Origin: Tissierella simiarum
GTDB lineage: Bacteria > Bacillota > Clostridia > Tissierellales > Tissierellaceae
Length of the DNA stretch: 64,000 bases
Direction: 5' to 3'
Assembly (NCBI RefSeq): GCF_018917865.1
Contig: NZ_JAHLPM010000002.1
Span: 248,001-312,000 of the forward strand
The position numbers and the translations under genes are program-made. A model generated the notes under the pieces. That model saw only the letters and a program-made list of their open reading frames with translations, did not search any database and was not told the DNA's origin. Every line of letters starts with the position of its first letter. Position 1 is the first letter of the stretch. Below are positions 61,767 through 64,000 of the stretch, in pieces.

Positions 61767-63818
61767 CTATTCCTTCTTTTTTTCTTTTTTTCCAATTTCA
61801 AAAGCTTCTTCAAATCTATTAAATTCTTTTTCAAAACGCCTATTCCCTTTTATACCTTTTATCTTTTTCGATTTAGTAGTTGTATCAATAATTGTTCCCA
61901 TTTTCACTTCCTTAGCTTTTTTAACTATTTCCTCTATTTCTTTATCTAAGTCTATATTTAACTGAACCTGTTGATTTAATTCTAGCTCCATTAGTTCTTT
62001 TTTTAATTCTTGCTGGAATACTATTTCTTCAAATAAACAATCTTTATATTGCCTACTCTTTTCTAGAAGATAACATACTTCATAGTCTTTACCATCTTCA
62101 CGTGGTATATATATTTGATTCATATTTCTCGGATCGTAAACTATATCAATCCATCTATTTTTTGGATTTATAAACCATTGCTCTTCTACTGCTTTCTTAG
62201 AACTATAGTATAAGTCTTTAAATTTAAATCCTGCTCTTGACACACTAGCTTTTCCCTTAGGTAGTATATTAAGCCTCATAATATCCCTATCTACTAGTCT
62301 AAGTCGCCCCTTTTTATTTTCAATTCCCCAGTTCCATAAATTAATAGGTGTTGGAGTCAATTCATCTGATATCATCTCTTTATCCATAGGATAATCTACC
62401 TTTATTTTATGATTGTGATGTAAGACCATTTTTATATATATTTGAGTAAATTCTTCTAAAGTAAGTGTTGCATCTAATCTATAATCTCTATCTCCTCTCT
62501 CCCTATATTCTTTTTGGATAGCACCTGGGGCCTTATGCTTTATCTTTTCATTTGTTGTTCTAAAGCTTCTTTCAACAATTCCCTTTAAATCTCCACGATA
62601 AGGCGATGTGTTCTCTATTTTTATATTCAAGTTATTTATCAAATTTTCAACTGAATATCCTTCAAATTCACCTCTATCCGCTATTATTATCTCTGGCAAA
62701 TAATGTGATGGCCATTGTTCTTTTGTTATTTCAATTCCATATTTCATACAAAATTCAACTTTATCGGTAATCATATTATCTAATGCCATCATAGCTCCAA
62801 GCCAAGAAGGTCCTTCTAATCCTACATATATACCTGTAATCATTCTTGAATATACATCTATAATTGCATATAGAATAGGTCTTCCTATAATCCTATTCCT
62901 ATTAAGTGAGCTTACTATATATATATCTGCTATTGTTGCATCTACTTGAAATCTAGTTCCCGGTCCATCTGTTTCTATTGTAGAATTACTTAAAATTGGC
63001 CTATATTTCAAATTAAATTCTTTATCACTTATTCTAAATGAAATGTCCTTCTCTATATTTTCTGTTTTTTTGAACCAATAATAAAATTGTTGATAACTTG
63101 GTATTCTTGACTTATCCCAAACTTTGTATCTAATTTCTCCATCTTCATAATATTTCTCTGAAAAAAATTTTCTAAGAATTAAATTATAAGTTTCAGTTAG
63201 ACTTAGGTTATCTTTTTTTCTATAAAATCTATTTATTGATACTTCAAATATTTTTTTTATATCTTCTGTTACATTTATTCCTTGAATAGTTTCTCCATTA
63301 TAATTAGTTTTTCTAGATCTTCCTATTTTGCTATCCAAACTCAATGTTTTACTTTTTCCTTTTCCACCTGAATTCATATAATCAGGAAGAAGAGCATTTT
63401 TATTCATCCCTCTTTGCCAAAACCTAGTAAATATTCTTTTAACACTGCTAATGGTTACGTTATTTTCTATTGATATTTCTTCTAATAATTTTTGTCTACC
63501 CCTAGTTTCTACTAGTTTTTCTTTATATTCATTCCAGTATTTATCTACTATTATCCATTGAAAGTCTCTTTTTTCCTTCTGAATTGGTGAAATTCTTTCT
63601 TCATCTATGGTCTGTGAAAATGGCTCTGGTATCTTTATCAATATATTATTATTTATCTCAGATTCTATTTTTTCTATCATTTCTTTCTTAGGCATAGATA
63701 CTCCTAATTCTAGGGTAACATAATATAAATACTTATACTCACTATCAATATTTATTATTCTAATTCTTTCTCCATCACTTTTATCCATGTATTGGAAAAC
63801 CATATTTTCAAGTATCAT
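61767..63818 (-). CDS. tnsB: TnsB-like DDE transposase
   Basis: 683 aa from the ATG at 63818, which overlaps the tnsA stop as ATGA. N-terminal HTH regions; integrase core with the DDE triad in TRFQVDATIADIYIV, EIIIADRGEFEGY and DLKGIVERSFRTTNEKI; C-terminal Mu-type beta barrel. It binds the element ends and does strand transfer, with TnsA cutting the 5' ends. The frame ends in a Lys-rich stretch with two A7 runs; one more A would add a 40-residue tail that reaches tnsC. Confidence 0.92.
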   Translation of the reverse strand: MILENMVFQYMDKSDGERIRIINIDSEYKYLYYVTLELGVSMPKKEMIEKIESEINNNILIKIPEPFSQTIDEERISPIQKEKRDFQWIIVDKYWNEYKEKLVETRGRQKLLEEISIENNVTISSVKRIFTRFWQRGMNKNALLPDYMNSGGKGKSKTLSLDSKIGRSRKTNYNGETIQGINVTEDIKKIFEVSINRFYRKKDNLSLTETYNLILRKFFSEKYYEDGEIRYKVWDKSRIPSYQQFYYWFKKTENIEKDISFRISDKEFNLKYRPILSNSTIETDGPGTRFQVDATIADIYIVSSLNRNRIIGRPILYAIIDVYSRMITGIYVGLEGPSWLGAMMALDNMITDKVEFCMKYGIEITKEQWPSHYLPEIIIADRGEFEGYSVENLINNLNIKIENTSPYRGDLKGIVERSFRTTNEKIKHKAPGAIQKEYRERGDRDYRLDATLTLEEFTQIYIKMVLHHNHKIKVDYPMDKEMISDELTPTPINLWNWGIENKKGRLRLVDRDIMRLNILPKGKASVSRAGFKFKDLYYSSKKAVEEQWFINPKNRWIDIVYDPRNMNQIYIPREDGKDYEVCYLLEKSRQYKDCLFEEIVFQQELKKELMELELNQQVQLNIDLDKEIEEIVKKAKEVKMGTIIDTTTKSKKIKGIKGNRRFEKEFNRFEEAFEIGKKEKKKE

Positions 63819-64000
63819 GATATCTCCCACTTCTTATCAAGTTCTTCAGATACAAGATTTACTTTTATTCTTTTATTTATATCCATAGGAGTGTATAAAT
63901 CAATTTGTATTACTTTTCTCATCAACATATATTTGAATAAAGAGATCCCTGTTCCTTTTTGTAAAAATAAATCATCATCAAACTTATTAGATATTTCTCT
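63815..64000 (-). CDS. tnsA: TnsA-like endonuclease, C-terminal part
   Basis: Only the last 61 codons are in the window: ...FLQKGTGISLFKYMLMRKVIQIDLYTPMDI... ending SEELDKKWEIS. The pattern GTGISLFKYML...IDLYTPM fits the TnsA C-terminal winged-helix domain, and its stop overlaps the tnsB start. The nuclease domain is outside the window, so the assignment rests on position and this short match. Confidence 0.75.
   Translation of the reverse strand, partial: REISNKFDDDLFLQKGTGISLFKYMLMRKVIQIDLYTPMDINKRIKVNLVSEELDKKWEIS

Overview
The window looks like the chromosome of an anaerobic, endospore-forming, low-GC member of the Clostridia, possibly Tissierellales-like (this affiliation is inference). 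The signs are AT-rich DNA, strong AGGAGG ribosome sites, sporulation genes (spmA/spmB twice, bofA, csfB/gin, ricT, yabE), a 2[4Fe-4S] ferredoxin, a probable selenoprotein and an AmmeMemoRadiSam locus. No rRNA or tRNA gene was seen.

Layout. (1) 1-5.8 kb: an LD-carboxypeptidase fragment, spmAB, mgtE preceded by a small upstream ORF, then metal and thiol genes: a HesB-like protein with an in-frame UGA, a DUF1858 protein, a glutaredoxin, ComFB and a CadC-like ArsR repressor. The HesB and glutaredoxin genes share a CsoR/CstR-like palindrome at their promoters. (2) 5.8-31 kb: the Firmicute yaa/yab housekeeping block, mostly on the minus strand (yaaL, bofA, csfB, a decarboxylase, tmk, two darA, holB, ricT, trmN6-like, rsmI, abrB, metG with a T-box, tatD, yabE, rnmV, rsmA). 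It carries insertions of AmmeMemoRadiSam, rplY/ctc, HerA-NurA, a second spmAB and fsa. (3) 31-42.5 kb: a ZIP transporter, an Mrp ATPase, an RpiR regulator, a PPP-type phosphatase and an oppBCDFA operon whose oppF is split by a group II intron without an internal ORF. (4) 43-48.3 kb: a YibE/F protein, TldD/TldE, and an ArsR regulator with a NifX-like protein.

(5) 48.4-56 kb is an accessory island on the minus strand, visibly less AT-rich than its surroundings. It holds a candidate RiPP cluster: a 30-codon precursor with a Gly-Gly site, a hairpin, a fused RRE/E1-like/YcaO cyclodehydratase and two ABC transporter half-molecules, followed by an IS3 remnant and a broken peptide-arginase-like gene. 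(6) 56.2-64 kb (open at the right edge) is a Tn7-like module in the order tnsA-B-C-D-E on the minus strand. tnsD and tnsE carry frame breaks, and every break can be repaired by adding one base in an A or T run. The RiPP cluster sits on the side of tnsE where Tn7 elements carry cargo, so it may be cargo; the element ends were not found.

Most interesting points: the RiPP cluster, the recurrent single-base homopolymer breaks in the Tn7-like module (including a possible hidden TnsB tail), the intron inside oppF, the UGA-containing HesB protein, its shared operator with glutaredoxin, and the mgtE leader ORF.
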